From an uncultured Flaviramulus sp. (GTDB lineage: Bacteria > Bacteroidota > Bacteroidia > Flavobacteriales > Flavobacteriaceae), in the NCBI GenBank assembly GCA_947487155.1, contig CANKVS010000011.1:1-64000 (forward strand): 64,000 nucleotides of DNA, written 5' to 3'. Made by a program: the position numbers and the translations under genes. The notes beneath the pieces were generated by a model that worked only from the letters and a program-made list of their open reading frames with translations, had not been told where the DNA came from and searched no databases. This document shows positions 1 to 7,957 of the stretch, in pieces (position 1 is the stretch's first letter; each line of letters begins with the position of its first letter).

Positions 1-54
1 GGTGTCAAAAATGTAGAATTCTTCCTCTTCAGACTAACTACTATTTTTGCTTAA
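1..54 (+). CDS. C-terminal end of an unidentified upstream gene (partial)
   Basis: Frame 1 is open from the window edge to a TAA at 52-54 and would encode the last 17 residues (ending TTIFA) of a protein that begins outside the window. The main support is the strong hairpin with a T-run that follows about 25 bases later on the same strand. The piece is too short to identify. Frame 3 is also open over this stretch, so the reading frame is uncertain. Confidence 0.3.
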   Translation, partial: GVKNVEFFLFRLTTIFA

Positions 55-77
55 CACACAACAATTGGTCTTGATCC

Positions 78-121
78 AAAAAAGGGTAGCAGATTTTAAT
101 TAAAATCTGTCACCTTTTTTT
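78..121 (+). terminator. Rho-independent terminator, probably bidirectional
   Basis: A perfect 20-base palindrome at 90-109 (CAGATTTTA arms) is extended by GGT/ACC pairing and flanked by an A-run (78-83) and a T-run (115-121). It would stop a plus-strand gene ending at about 54. It could also act on transcripts from the opposite side. Confidence 0.75.
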
Positions 122-173
122 AAATACACTTTAAGAAACTACTTGAGAGTGTTAAAAACTAATTTTAAGCCCA

Positions 174-206
174 CAAAAAAAGCTTCTCATTTCTGAGAAG
201 CTTTTT
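174..206 (-). terminator. Terminator of the tRNA-Glu/rpsT transcript
   Basis: Nine-base-pair stem AGCTTCTCA (181-189) / TGAGAAGCT (194-202) with loop TTTC. On the minus strand the stem is followed by a T-run (the A-run at 175-180). It lies 25-55 bases past the rpsT stop codon. Confidence 0.85.
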
Positions 207-230
207 GTAAATTATTTGTAAATCTTTATA

Positions 231-482
231 TTAAAGTGCAGCAACGTGTTTTGCTAAACCAGATTTAAGGTTTGCAGCTTTATTAGCATGAATAACATTT
301 TTCTTAGCTAATCTGTCTAACATAGATATAACTGAAGGAAACATTTTTTCAGCTTCTTTCTTATCAGTTAACTCACGTAATTTTTTAATAGCATTACGAG
401 TAGTTTTATGCTGATACTTGTTTACTAATCTTTTAGATTCGTTACTTCTAATTCTTTTTAACGCTGACTTATGATTTGCCAT
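231..482 (-). CDS. rpsT: 30S ribosomal protein S20
   Basis: Encodes an 83-residue, strongly basic protein with the S20 pattern: an N-terminal [11 protein letters not shown] start, a [12 protein letters not shown] segment, and the C-terminal AxKNVIHxNKAAxxKSxLAKxV signature. S20 is a primary 16S rRNA-binding protein of the small subunit, made of three long helices, and this is its usual length. It lies 25 bases downstream of tRNA-Glu on the same strand and is followed by a clear terminator. The tRNA and rpsT are therefore probably one transcript from the promoter at about 664-693. Identification is secure. Confidence 0.97.
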   Translation of the reverse strand: MANHKSALKRIRSNESKRLVNKYQHKTTRNAIKKLRELTDKKEAEKMFPSVISMLDRLAKKNVIHANKAANLKSGLAKHVAAL

Positions 483-507
483 TTTATTTTTTTCTTATTA
501 AAAATTG

Positions 508-579
508 TAGCCCGTAGGGGAATCGAACCCCTCTTACCAGGATGAAAACCTGGCGTCCTAGCCGATAGACGAACGGGCC
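508..579 (-). tRNA. tRNA-Glu (anticodon TTC)
   Basis: Reading the minus strand gives a complete cloverleaf. The acceptor stem GGCCCGT pairs with ACGGGCT (first pair G-U). The anticodon arm CCAGG-TTTTCAT-CCTGG places TTC at positions 34-36, and the T arm is GAGGGGTTCGATTCCCCT. The discriminator base is A. CCA is not encoded; CAA follows. The gene sits 25 bases upstream of rpsT. Confidence 0.96.
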
Positions 580-663
580 ATTTGTTTTAAGCATGCAAAC
601 AAATTATTAAAATTTAAACTTACAATACTTTTCAAATAACTAACAATGTCTCCATTGCGGATG

Positions 664-693
664 CAAAAATACAACTATTTTCCACTCTTGCAA
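664..693 (-). promoter_or_regulatory. Bacteroidota-type promoter for tRNA-Glu/rpsT
   Basis: On the minus strand, TATTTTTG (plus-strand CAAAAATA, 664-671) matches the TANNTTTG -7 element. TTG (plus-strand CAA, 691-693) lies 19 bases upstream as the -33 element. The predicted transcript start is roughly 80 bases before the tRNA 5' end. No other good promoter is seen between proS and the tRNA. Confidence 0.5.
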
Positions 694-726
694 TACCTAA
701 ATAAACTTTTTTGTAAAAATTTTTAT

Positions 727-2205
727 TTAATATGCTTTTGCGAATAATACTCTGTGTTTCGAAGGCTTTCCGCTATAAACGCAAACACCTTCTTCGTCCT
801 TAATTTCCAATGGAATACACCTAATAGTCGCTTTAGTAAGTTCTTTTATTTTGTCTTCGGTTTCTGAAGTGCCATCCCAATGTGCCGAAACAAATCCTGT
901 TTTAGTTTCTAAAACCGTCTTAAACTCATCAAAAGTATTAACTTCTGTTAAATGATTATTTCTAAAATCTAATGCTTTATTAAATAATGAATCTTGAATT
1001 TCTGTCATTAATCCTTCAACAGTTTCAGTAAGATTATCTAAACCTACTACATCTTTAGTTAAAGTATCTCTTCTAGCCAATTCTACTGTTCCATTTTCCA
1101 AATCTTTAGGCCCAATTGCTATTCTCAATGGCACGCCTTGTAATTCATGTTGTGCAAATTTTGCTCCTGGTCTGTGTGTTGTTCTATTATCAAACTTAAC
1201 GGCAACACCTTTACTTCTTAAATCACTCATAATGCCGTTAACGACATTTGTAATTTCTGCTAATTGTTCTTCACTTTTATATATAGGAACAATAACAACC
1301 TGATTAGGTGCTAAACTTGGTGGCAGCACTAGTCCATGGTCATCACTATGTGTCATAATTAAAGCGCCCATTAATCGGGTTGACACCCCCCATGAAGTTG
1401 CCCAAACGTAATCTTGTTTGCCTTCTTTATTAGCAAACTTTACATCGAAAGCTTTTGCAAAATTCTGTCCTAAAAAGTGAGATGTTCCTGCTTGTAACGC
1501 TTTTCCATCTTGCATTAATGCTTCAATACAATACGTTTCTTCCGCACCAGCAAAACGCTCACTTTCGGTTTTCACCCCTTGTATTACAGGTATTGCCATA
1601 AAATTCTCTACAAAAGTAGCATACACTTGATTCATTTGTTGAGTTTCTGCAATTGCCTCGGCTTTTGTTTCGTGAGCTGTATGTCCTTCTTGCCACAAAA
1701 ATTCTGCTGTACGTAAAAATAAACGTGTGCGCATTTCCCAACGTACAACATTAGCCCATTGATTGATTAATAGTGGTAAATCTCTGTATGATTGAATCCA
1801 ACCACGATAAGTATTCCATATAATAGCTTCAGAAGTTGGTCTTACAATTAACTCTTCTTCTAATTTTGCTTCTGGATCTACTCTTAATTTACCAGCTCTA
1901 TCTGGATCGTTTTGTAGTCTATAATGTGTAACAATAGCACACTCTTTTGCAAAACCTTCAGCGTTTTTTTCTTCAGCTTCAAAAAGACTTTTTGGTACAA
2001 ATAATGGAAAATATGCATTTTGATGACCTGTTTCTTTAAACATTTTATCTAATTCTGCTTGCATTTTTTCCCAAATTGCATAACCATACGGTTTAATTAC
2101 CATACAACCTCTAACCGCCGAATTCTCCGCTAAATCAGCCTTAACAACAAGTTCGTTATACCATTTTGAATAGTCTTCTACTCTACTAGTAAGTTTTTTG
2201 CTCAT
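727..2205 (-). CDS. proS: Prolyl-tRNA synthetase, short (archaeal/eukaryote-like) type
   Basis: Class II aminoacyl-tRNA synthetase of 492 residues that charges tRNA-Pro in the cytoplasm. It shows the short ProRS form: no editing insertion, class II motif 2 ([14 protein letters not shown]), motif 3 near [11 protein letters not shown], an anticodon-binding domain starting at NQVVIVPIY, and a C-terminal domain ending in AKAY with a free C-terminal Tyr, as in this subfamily. The reading frame extends six codons further upstream (to 2223), but the start at MSKKLTSR fits the family. It is divergent from the lipoprotein gene at 2305, and its promoter is probably the TAGTTTTG element about 55 bases upstream. 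Confidence 0.95.
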   Translation of the reverse strand: MSKKLTSRVEDYSKWYNELVVKADLAENSAVRGCMVIKPYGYAIWEKMQAELDKMFKETGHQNAYFPLFVPKSLFEAEEKNAEGFAKECAIVTHYRLQNDPDRAGKLRVDPEAKLEEELIVRPTSEAIIWNTYRGWIQSYRDLPLLINQWANVVRWEMRTRLFLRTAEFLWQEGHTAHETKAEAIAETQQMNQVYATFVENFMAIPVIQGVKTESERFAGAEETYCIEALMQDGKALQAGTSHFLGQNFAKAFDVKFANKEGKQDYVWATSWGVSTRLMGALIMTHSDDHGLVLPPSLAPNQVVIVPIYKSEEQLAEITNVVNGIMSDLRSKGVAVKFDNRTTHRPGAKFAQHELQGVPLRIAIGPKDLENGTVELARRDTLTKDVVGLDNLTETVEGLMTEIQDSLFNKALDFRNNHLTEVNTFDEFKTVLETKTGFVSAHWDGTSETEDKIKELTKATIRCIPLEIKDEEGVCVYSGKPSKHRVLFAKAY

Positions 2206-2258
2206 AAAAATATTTTGGCACAAATATTGTGACTATGTTAAATAAAAAAATAGTTCAG

Positions 2259-2289
2259 CAAAACTAACTATTTTTGTTATGTTCAACAA
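2259..2289 (-). promoter_or_regulatory. Probable proS promoter inside a hairpin
   Basis: On the minus strand TAGTTTTG (plus-strand CAAAACTA, 2259-2266) matches the TANNTTTG -7 element, with TTG (2287-2289) 20 bases upstream. The -7 box overlaps a ten-base-pair inverted repeat, AAAAATAGTT (2246-2255) / AACTATTTTT (2266-2275). The same 100 bases must also hold the start region of the divergent lipoprotein gene. Confidence 0.45.
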
Positions 2290-2304
2290 TAAAATTCTAG
2301 AGAT

Positions 2305-3468
2305 ATGCAATTTAATAACTACTTAAAAAGAAAAATGCCATATTTAGCAATTCTTACTTTGCTTTTAGGCTTATCATCATGTGGTTCTTATCAATATGTA
2401 GGTAACGATAGTGATGGCATTTATGGCGGTACAGAACAACCTGTAAGACATGCAGATGCTGTTGTTGAAGTTAAAAAAAGCTCGAATAGCGGGTATTATA
2501 CTAATTATTTTAAAAACAAATCTTTAGAATATGATAATTTAACTTCTGAAGACCATGCTATATTTACAGATATAGATGCTTACGAAGGAAACAATTACGT
2601 TGAAAATGATTCCATAGACAACACCTATCAAGGTTATGCAGGCTGGGGACAAGATACTAATCAAGTTACAATAAATTACATAGACAACGGTTGGAATAAC
2701 TGGGGCTGGAATGCTGGTTTTGGATGGGGTTTTAATAGATGGAACCGTTGGGGTTGGAATAATTGGGGGTATTATGATTCTTTTTGGTGTCCTCCTTATT
2801 ATGGTGGATATTATAACAGTTGGTCTTACAACAACCCTTACGGATACCGATATGGTTTTAATAGATTTTATGGTTATCCTTACAGAAATTATGGATACTA
2901 TGGCTTAAATAACAGATATTACAACAACAGAAGCATTGCTTATAATGCAAGCAGAAGAGGTAATACGTATTCAAGAAGAACTTTAAGTAGTACAGCATCA
3001 AGTAGTCTTAATCGAAGAAGTTCTGTAAATTCATCTAGATCTAACAGTACAACCTCAAAATACAATACTCAAAGACGACGAAGCAGTAGTTCGATTGCTA
3101 GTAGAACCAATACATCTCGTGTTAATGCAAATACAGTGAGAAGAAGTACTAATTCTACTACTGCATCTCGAAATTATAGCACAAGACCTAATGTAGCGAC
3201 AAATACTGTACGTAGACGGTCTACAGCGCCTTCTTCAAACTCAACAACGCGTTCATCATCTACTACAAGACGAAGTTCAGCAACTCGTACACCTAGCACT
3301 AGAAGCTATACACCGTCAAGATCATCATCGAGTAGCAGGTCTTATACACCTTCAAGGTCTTCTAGCAGTAACTCCAGATCGAGTTCTGTATCCAGATCTT
3401 CCAGTAGCAGTAGAAGTTCTGGTAGCTCTGGTAGAAGTTCAGGTTCATCAGGAGGTAGAAGACGTTAA
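2305..3468 (+). CDS. Low-complexity lipoprotein, Trp/Gly/Asn/Tyr-rich then Ser/Arg-rich
   Basis: 387 residues, not assigned to a characterised family. A lipoprotein signal peptide ends in the lipobox LSSC near residue 26, so the mature protein is lipid-anchored. Residues of about 30-115 are ordinary sequence. About 120-215 is dominated by W, G, N, Y and F (WNNWGWN and GYYNSWSYN patterns). About 215-387 is almost only S, R, T and N with repeated RSSS/SRS units, ending GGRRR. The tail is strongly basic and probably disordered. It lies 30 bases upstream of the FadL-like gene and is probably co-transcribed with it. A role in surface or envelope binding is a guess. A start at internal Met 11 would also leave a valid signal peptide. 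Confidence 0.75.
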   Translation: MQFNNYLKRKMPYLAILTLLLGLSSCGSYQYVGNDSDGIYGGTEQPVRHADAVVEVKKSSNSGYYTNYFKNKSLEYDNLTSEDHAIFTDIDAYEGNNYVENDSIDNTYQGYAGWGQDTNQVTINYIDNGWNNWGWNAGFGWGFNRWNRWGWNNWGYYDSFWCPPYYGGYYNSWSYNNPYGYRYGFNRFYGYPYRNYGYYGLNNRYYNNRSIAYNASRRGNTYSRRTLSSTASSSLNRRSSVNSSRSNSTTSKYNTQRRRSSSSIASRTNTSRVNANTVRRSTNSTTASRNYSTRPNVATNTVRRRSTAPSSNSTTRSSSTTRRSSATRTPSTRSYTPSRSSSSSRSYTPSRSSSSNSRSSSVSRSSSSSRSSGSSGRSSGSSGGRRR

Positions 3469-3498
3469 AATTCAATTTTAAGAATCAAAAAAATTAAT

Positions 3499-5004
3499 AT
3501 GAAAAAGTTAAGTTTACTATTCATAGGCATACTTTCTATGTCTATAATTAATGCTCAAGATATTTCTGATGCATTACGTTATTCTCAAGACGAAATTCAA
3601 GGAACTGCCCGTTTTAGAGGACTTAGTGGTGCCTTTGGTGCCCTAGGTGGCGATATGAGCGCAGTAAGTATAAATCCTGCAGGTTCAGCCGTTTTTAGTA
3701 GAAGTCATGCCTCTTTTTCATTATCAAATGTAGATACAACAAACGACACTCAATATTTTAACGGCTTAGGAACAACAAACGATTCTAACTTCGATTTACA
3801 TCAAGGTGGTGCTGTTTTTGTTTTTGCAAGTAAAGATAATTCGCCTTGGCGAAAATTCACTTTAGGTGTTGCTTATGAAAAAACGAATAATCATGACGAT
3901 AGCTGGAATGCATTTGGAACGAACACAAATAATCAATCGATTGATTTATACTTTTTAGACTATGCAGATGGAAAACGATTGGACGAAATCTCTAGTCTTC
4001 CTGATGAGTCATTAAGTGAAGCTTATCAAGAAATTGGTAACGTTTATGGTTTTGGGCATCAACAAGGGCTTTTAGGATTTGAATCTTTTATTGTAGAACC
4101 AGACGATATTGATAATGATGCAAACACAACGTATTTTTCCAATCTTACTAATGGCACATTCGATCATAATTATTCGTATGCAGCTACTGGATATAACGGC
4201 AAAATTTCATTTAATATAGCAGCGCAACATGAAGATAATCTATATTTAGGAGTAAATATTAATTCACATTTTATAGATTACGAACGCTCTACATTGTTAT
4301 TCGAAGATAACACAAATTCTGGATCTCTTGTAAATTTTATAGAATTTGAAAATAATTTATCTACCACAGGAAGTGGATTTTCTTTTCAATTAGGAGGTAT
4401 ATTAAAATTAAGTCCAGAATTTAGAGTTGGTTTAACTTACGATTCCCCAACTTGGTATACTATTAAAGAAGAAACTACACAATATTTAGCAACCGATGGC
4501 GACAATGGTTTCACAGAAATTAACCCTCAAATTATAAATATTTACCCAGAATATAAACTACAAACTCCTGCTAAAATAACAGGTAGTTTAGCCTATATTT
4601 TTGGTGAAAAGGGATTAATTAGTTTTGATTACTCACGTAAAGATTACACCACTACAAAATTTAAACCAGAAGCAGATTTCAATAACCTAAACAGCAACAT
4701 TAATAATACACTAACAGAAGCATCTACGTATAGAATTGGTGGCGAATACAAGCACCAACGTTATAGCTTTAGAGGCGGATATCGTTTTGAAGAAAGCCCG
4801 TATTTAAATGGTTTTACAATTGGCGACTTAACAGGATATTCACTAGGCATTGGGTACAATTTTGGAAACACAAAATTAGATATTACTTACGATCAATCTA
4901 ACAGAACAAACGAAACACCTCTATACAACCTTGGGTTAACCGATGCTGCCGTGATTGACAGAACAAATTCTAATCTTACCTTATCTTTAAGTTTTAATAT
5001 TTAA
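3499..5004 (+). CDS. FadL/OmpP1-like outer-membrane transport protein
   Basis: 501 residues with a cleavable signal peptide (cut after INAQ). The first mature stretch carries the hallmark of OmpP1/FadL/TodX proteins in Bacteroidota: DALRYSQ, then RFRGLSGAFGALGGDMSAVSINPAG, with the conserved NPAG motif. The rest shows alternating beta-strand sequence ending in LTLSLSFNI, as expected for a beta-barrel. The family moves long-chain fatty acids or other hydrophobic compounds across the outer membrane; the substrate here is unknown. It follows the low-complexity lipoprotein by 30 bases, and a long perfect hairpin follows the stop codon. Confidence 0.85.
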   Translation: MKKLSLLFIGILSMSIINAQDISDALRYSQDEIQGTARFRGLSGAFGALGGDMSAVSINPAGSAVFSRSHASFSLSNVDTTNDTQYFNGLGTTNDSNFDLHQGGAVFVFASKDNSPWRKFTLGVAYEKTNNHDDSWNAFGTNTNNQSIDLYFLDYADGKRLDEISSLPDESLSEAYQEIGNVYGFGHQQGLLGFESFIVEPDDIDNDANTTYFSNLTNGTFDHNYSYAATGYNGKISFNIAAQHEDNLYLGVNINSHFIDYERSTLLFEDNTNSGSLVNFIEFENNLSTTGSGFSFQLGGILKLSPEFRVGLTYDSPTWYTIKEETTQYLATDGDNGFTEINPQIINIYPEYKLQTPAKITGSLAYIFGEKGLISFDYSRKDYTTTKFKPEADFNNLNSNINNTLTEASTYRIGGEYKHQRYSFRGGYRFEESPYLNGFTIGDLTGYSLGIGYNFGNTKLDITYDQSNRTNETPLYNLGLTDAAVIDRTNSNLTLSLSFNI

Positions 5005-5019
5005 GACAACATCACCATA

Positions 5020-5060
5020 AACACAAAGGCTTGAATAAAATTTATTCAAGCCTTTGTGTT
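5020..5060 (+). terminator. Perfect 20-bp hairpin after the FadL-like gene
   Basis: AACACAAAGGCTTGAATAAA (5020-5039) and its exact reverse complement (5041-5060) are separated by one base. It begins 16 bases past the stop codon at 5004 and probably ends or stabilises this transcript. It lacks a strong T-run, so RNA processing or a palindromic repeat is an alternative. Confidence 0.6.
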
Positions 5061-5140
5061 GTAATTTATCACTAATAACAAAGACAAAGTCATTATAATT
5101 AATTGTTTGTTAATACAAAACATAACAAAAGTGTTTTGCT

Positions 5141-5148
5141 TATCTTTG
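5141..5148 (+). promoter_or_regulatory. TATCTTTG -7 element of folE
   Basis: Exact match to TANNTTTG, 29 bases before the folE start codon. No TTG is seen at the usual -33 distance, so only half of the promoter is supported. Confidence 0.4.
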
Positions 5149-5177
5149 CAAACTCAAAAACTTGATTTTTTTGACTC

Positions 5178-5855
5178 ATGAAAATGGAAAAAAACATAGA
5201 AGAATTTGAATCTTTAGGTGAAGATCATATTGGAACATCGGAAAATACGCCAATGCGAAATGATGCTTTCAAACTTTCTAACGATGAAAAAATTGATATT
5301 ATAAAAGACGATGTGCGTCATATTATGGAAACATTGGGGTTAGATTTAAGTGACGATAGCTTAAAAGGCACGCCAAATCGTGTTGCCAAAATGTTTGTAA
5401 AAGAAATTTTTGGAGGCTTAAACCCGAAGAAAAAGCCAAAAGCGTCAACCTTTGAAAATAAGTACAAGTACGGTGAAATGCTAGTTGAAAAAAACATTAC
5501 GGTATATTCAACTTGCGAGCATCATTTATTGCCCATAGTAGGAAAAGCACATATTGCCTATATTTCTAACGGAACTGTAGTGGGTTTATCTAAAATGAAT
5601 CGTATTGTAGATTATTTTGCTAAACGTCCGCAAGTGCAAGAGCGTTTAACCATTCAAGTTGTAAAAGAATTACAGAGTGTTTTAAACACCAAAGATGTAG
5701 CTTGCGTTATTGACGCAAAACATTTATGTGTGAATTCTAGAGGTATTCGCGATATTGAAAGTAGCACAGTAACTTCAGAATTTGGTGGCAAATTTAAAGA
5801 AGACGCTACTCGCAGGGAGTTTTTAGATTACATTAAGTTAGATACTAAATTCTAA
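5178..5855 (+). CDS. folE: GTP cyclohydrolase I
   Basis: 225 residues. It converts GTP to 7,8-dihydroneopterin triphosphate, the first step of folate/tetrahydropterin synthesis. The family signatures are present: GTPNRVAKMF, the zinc-binding and catalytic STCEHHLLPIVGKAHIAYI block, GLSKMNRIVDYFAKRPQVQERL, and the second zinc Cys in AKHLCVNSRGI. The first 30 residues are an acidic family-variable extension; a start at Met 3 is also possible. Expressed from its own TATCTTTG promoter element. The next intact gene on the strand is cysS, about 220 bases away. Confidence 0.96.
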   Translation: MKMEKNIEEFESLGEDHIGTSENTPMRNDAFKLSNDEKIDIIKDDVRHIMETLGLDLSDDSLKGTPNRVAKMFVKEIFGGLNPKKKPKASTFENKYKYGEMLVEKNITVYSTCEHHLLPIVGKAHIAYISNGTVVGLSKMNRIVDYFAKRPQVQERLTIQVVKELQSVLNTKDVACVIDAKHLCVNSRGIRDIESSTVTSEFGGKFKEDATRREFLDYIKLDTKF

Positions 5856-5933
5856 ACATGTGTTGCTGAGTTGTTTTTTGTTTAGCTGAAAAATCAAACT
5901 TTATGCATATATATTCTTTTGAAAATTAGTTTA

Positions 5934-6047
5934 ATTTCAAAAGAACTTGAATTTCTTTCCGAAGAAAACTATAAAAATATTAGATTTGAAGTTGAATCTA
6001 TAACCAACAAAATAACGCATTACAAAATCATTATACCAAGTTCTTAA
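5934..6047 (+). pseudogene. Remnant of a four-helix-bundle (23S rRNA intervening-sequence) protein
   Basis: In one plus-strand frame this stretch reads ISKELEFLSEENYKNIRF followed by EVESITNKITHYKI and a TAA. This matches, from memory, the C-terminal third of the TIGR02436 four-helix-bundle family found scattered in Bacteroidota (LExAxxLxFLSEExYxxIRxxVExITNKI). No start codon or upstream helices of the family are visible in frame after folE, so the gene looks decayed. It fills the otherwise empty space between folE and cysS. Confidence 0.5.
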
Positions 6048-6074
6048 CGACTTAACAACCGACGCTTAACAACT

Positions 6075-7559
6075 ATGCAACTTTACAAAGATCAACAGAT
6101 AAAACTATACAATTCACTTACTGGCAAAAAAGAAATATTTAAACCTATTAACGAAGGTCATGTAGGTATGTATGTTTGTGGCCCTACAGTTTACAGCAAT
6201 GTACATTTAGGTAATGTGAGAACTTTTATGTCTTTTGATATGGTTTTTCGTTATTTAAAGCATTTAGGTTACAAAGTTCGTTATGTACGTAATATAACCG
6301 ATGCGGGGCACTTAGAGAATGACGCCGATGTTGGTGAAGATAAAATCACTAAAAAAGCACGTTTAGAACAAATTGAACCTATGGAAGTTGTACAGCGTTA
6401 CACTGTCGATTTTCATAATATACTCAATACCTTAAACTTTCTACCACCAAGTATCGAGCCTACTGCTACGGGTCATATTATTGAGCAAATTGAATTGATT
6501 AGCAAAATTATAGACAATGGTTTTGCTTATGAAGTTAATGGATCTGTGTATTTTGATGTTCATAAGTTTAATGAAACTAACGATTACGGTGTATTAAGCA
6601 AGCGTAAACTTGAAGATTTAATTCATAACACACGTGAGTTAGACGGACAAAGTGATAAAAAGAACCCACAGGATTTTGCCCTTTGGAAAAAAGCCGAACC
6701 TCAGCATATTATGCGTTGGCCCTCGCCTTGGAGCGATGGTTTTCCTGGTTGGCATTTAGAATGTACAGCTATGAGCACCAAATATTTGGGTGAACAATTC
6801 GATATTCATGGTGGTGGAATGGATTTAAAGTTCCCACATCACGAATGTGAAATTGCACAAAACGAAGCTGCAAAAGGTAAATCGCCAGTAAACTATTGGC
6901 TACATGCTAATATGCTGGAAATGAACGGTCAGCGCATGTCTAAATCTACAGGAAACACCATAAACCCAAATGAGTTACTTTCTGGAAACAATACCATATT
7001 TAGTAAAGCATACGCCCCTAGCGTTATTCGTTTTTTTAATGCACAATCGTCTTACCGCAGTGTTTTAGATTTAACTGATGCTGGCCTATTAGCAAGCGAA
7101 AAAGGGTTTTACAGATTAATGGACGCTGTTAATCTTTTAGATAGTTTAAAAGCTTCTGAAACCTCTTCAATTGACATTAAAGCATGGAGACAGACATCTT
7201 ATGATGCAATGAATGACGATTTTAATTCTCCTATATTAATTGCTCATTTATTTGAAGCAGCAAAATATATTAACCAAGTAAAAGAAGGCACTGAAACTTT
7301 AAATACTGAAGATTTATCTACATTAAAAATCACTATTAACACTTTTGTTTTTGATGTTTTAGGATTAAAGAATGTAACAGCTAATAACGAATCTGGTACC
7401 GACAAACTTTCTGGAGCTGTTGATGTATTAATTAAATTAAGACAAGACGCTAGAGCAAATAAAGATTTTGCGTTATCTGATAAAATTAGAGACGAATTAG
7501 CTGCAGTTGGTATTCAACTTAAAGATGGTAAAGATGGCACAACGTTTACAACGAATTAA
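6075..7559 (+). CDS. cysS: Cysteinyl-tRNA synthetase
   Basis: 494 residues. Class I synthetase that charges tRNA-Cys. The HIGH-type signature is [17 protein letters not shown] near residues 34-50, and the KMSKS loop appears as QRMSKSTGN. The zinc site is formed by the Cys of CGPT together with [10 protein letters not shown] and [16 protein letters not shown]-type anticodon-binding domain lies at the C-terminus ([24 protein letters not shown]). Length and order are normal for the family. A palindromic repeat and yidD follow. Confidence 0.97.
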   Translation: MQLYKDQQIKLYNSLTGKKEIFKPINEGHVGMYVCGPTVYSNVHLGNVRTFMSFDMVFRYLKHLGYKVRYVRNITDAGHLENDADVGEDKITKKARLEQIEPMEVVQRYTVDFHNILNTLNFLPPSIEPTATGHIIEQIELISKIIDNGFAYEVNGSVYFDVHKFNETNDYGVLSKRKLEDLIHNTRELDGQSDKKNPQDFALWKKAEPQHIMRWPSPWSDGFPGWHLECTAMSTKYLGEQFDIHGGGMDLKFPHHECEIAQNEAAKGKSPVNYWLHANMLEMNGQRMSKSTGNTINPNELLSGNNTIFSKAYAPSVIRFFNAQSSYRSVLDLTDAGLLASEKGFYRLMDAVNLLDSLKASETSSIDIKAWRQTSYDAMNDDFNSPILIAHLFEAAKYINQVKEGTETLNTEDLSTLKITINTFVFDVLGLKNVTANNESGTDKLSGAVDVLIKLRQDARANKDFALSDKIRDELAAVGIQLKDGKDGTTFTTN

Positions 7560-7567
7560 AACGACTT

Positions 7568-7646
7568 GTCATTCCGTACTTGATACGGAATCCATAATAA
7601 ATCAGAACATAAAGTAAAAAGATTCCTGCCTTCGCAGGAATAACAA
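7568..7646 (+). repeat. Double-hairpin intergenic repeat abutting yidD
   Basis: Two inverted repeats, ATTCCGTacttgatACGGAAT (7571-7591) and TTCCTGCcttcGCAGGAA (7623-7640), bounded by roughly inverted ends (TGTCATTCC... and ...GGAATAACA). The right half recurs at 27499-27524. This pattern is a common dispersed intergenic repeat in flavobacteria. Its right edge touches the yidD start codon. Confidence 0.65.
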
Positions 7647-7883
7647 ATGAAGAAACTACTTATTGCACCGTTTTTGTTTTTAATAAAAGTGTACCAAACA
7701 CTTATATCACCATTAACACCTGCTACTTGTAGATTTCAACCAACATGCTCCCATTACACTAAGGAAGCATTGCAAAAACATGGTTTATTTAAAGGAGGTT
7801 GGTTAGCTATTAAACGTATTTTTAATTGTCACCCTTGGGGTGGTTCTGGGTATGACCCTGTGCCAAAAAATGATACTGATTAA
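7647..7883 (+). CDS. yidD: Membrane protein insertion efficiency factor YidD
   Basis: 78 residues, the normal size. YidD is a small membrane-associated protein that assists YidC-dependent insertion. The family pattern is complete: [22 protein letters not shown], then [19 protein letters not shown], then [25 protein letters not shown], including the three conserved Cys. The start ATG follows directly on a dispersed palindromic repeat, so its leader is unusual. It is convergent with pepD. Confidence 0.95.
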   Translation: MKKLLIAPFLFLIKVYQTLISPLTPATCRFQPTCSHYTKEALQKHGLFKGGWLAIKRIFNCHPWGGSGYDPVPKNDTD

Positions 7884-7957
7884 ATTGTTTTTGAGTTAGA
7901 ATTGAAGTGATTTTTGAAAAAACTCTCTGCTTTTGAGCGAGCAACGCCAAAATAAAT

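Noticed and set aside
2205..2223. Upstream start of proS (MCQNIF extension).
   Set aside because: The six extra codons do not fit the family; MSKKL is the usual kind of start and lies well after the promoter box.
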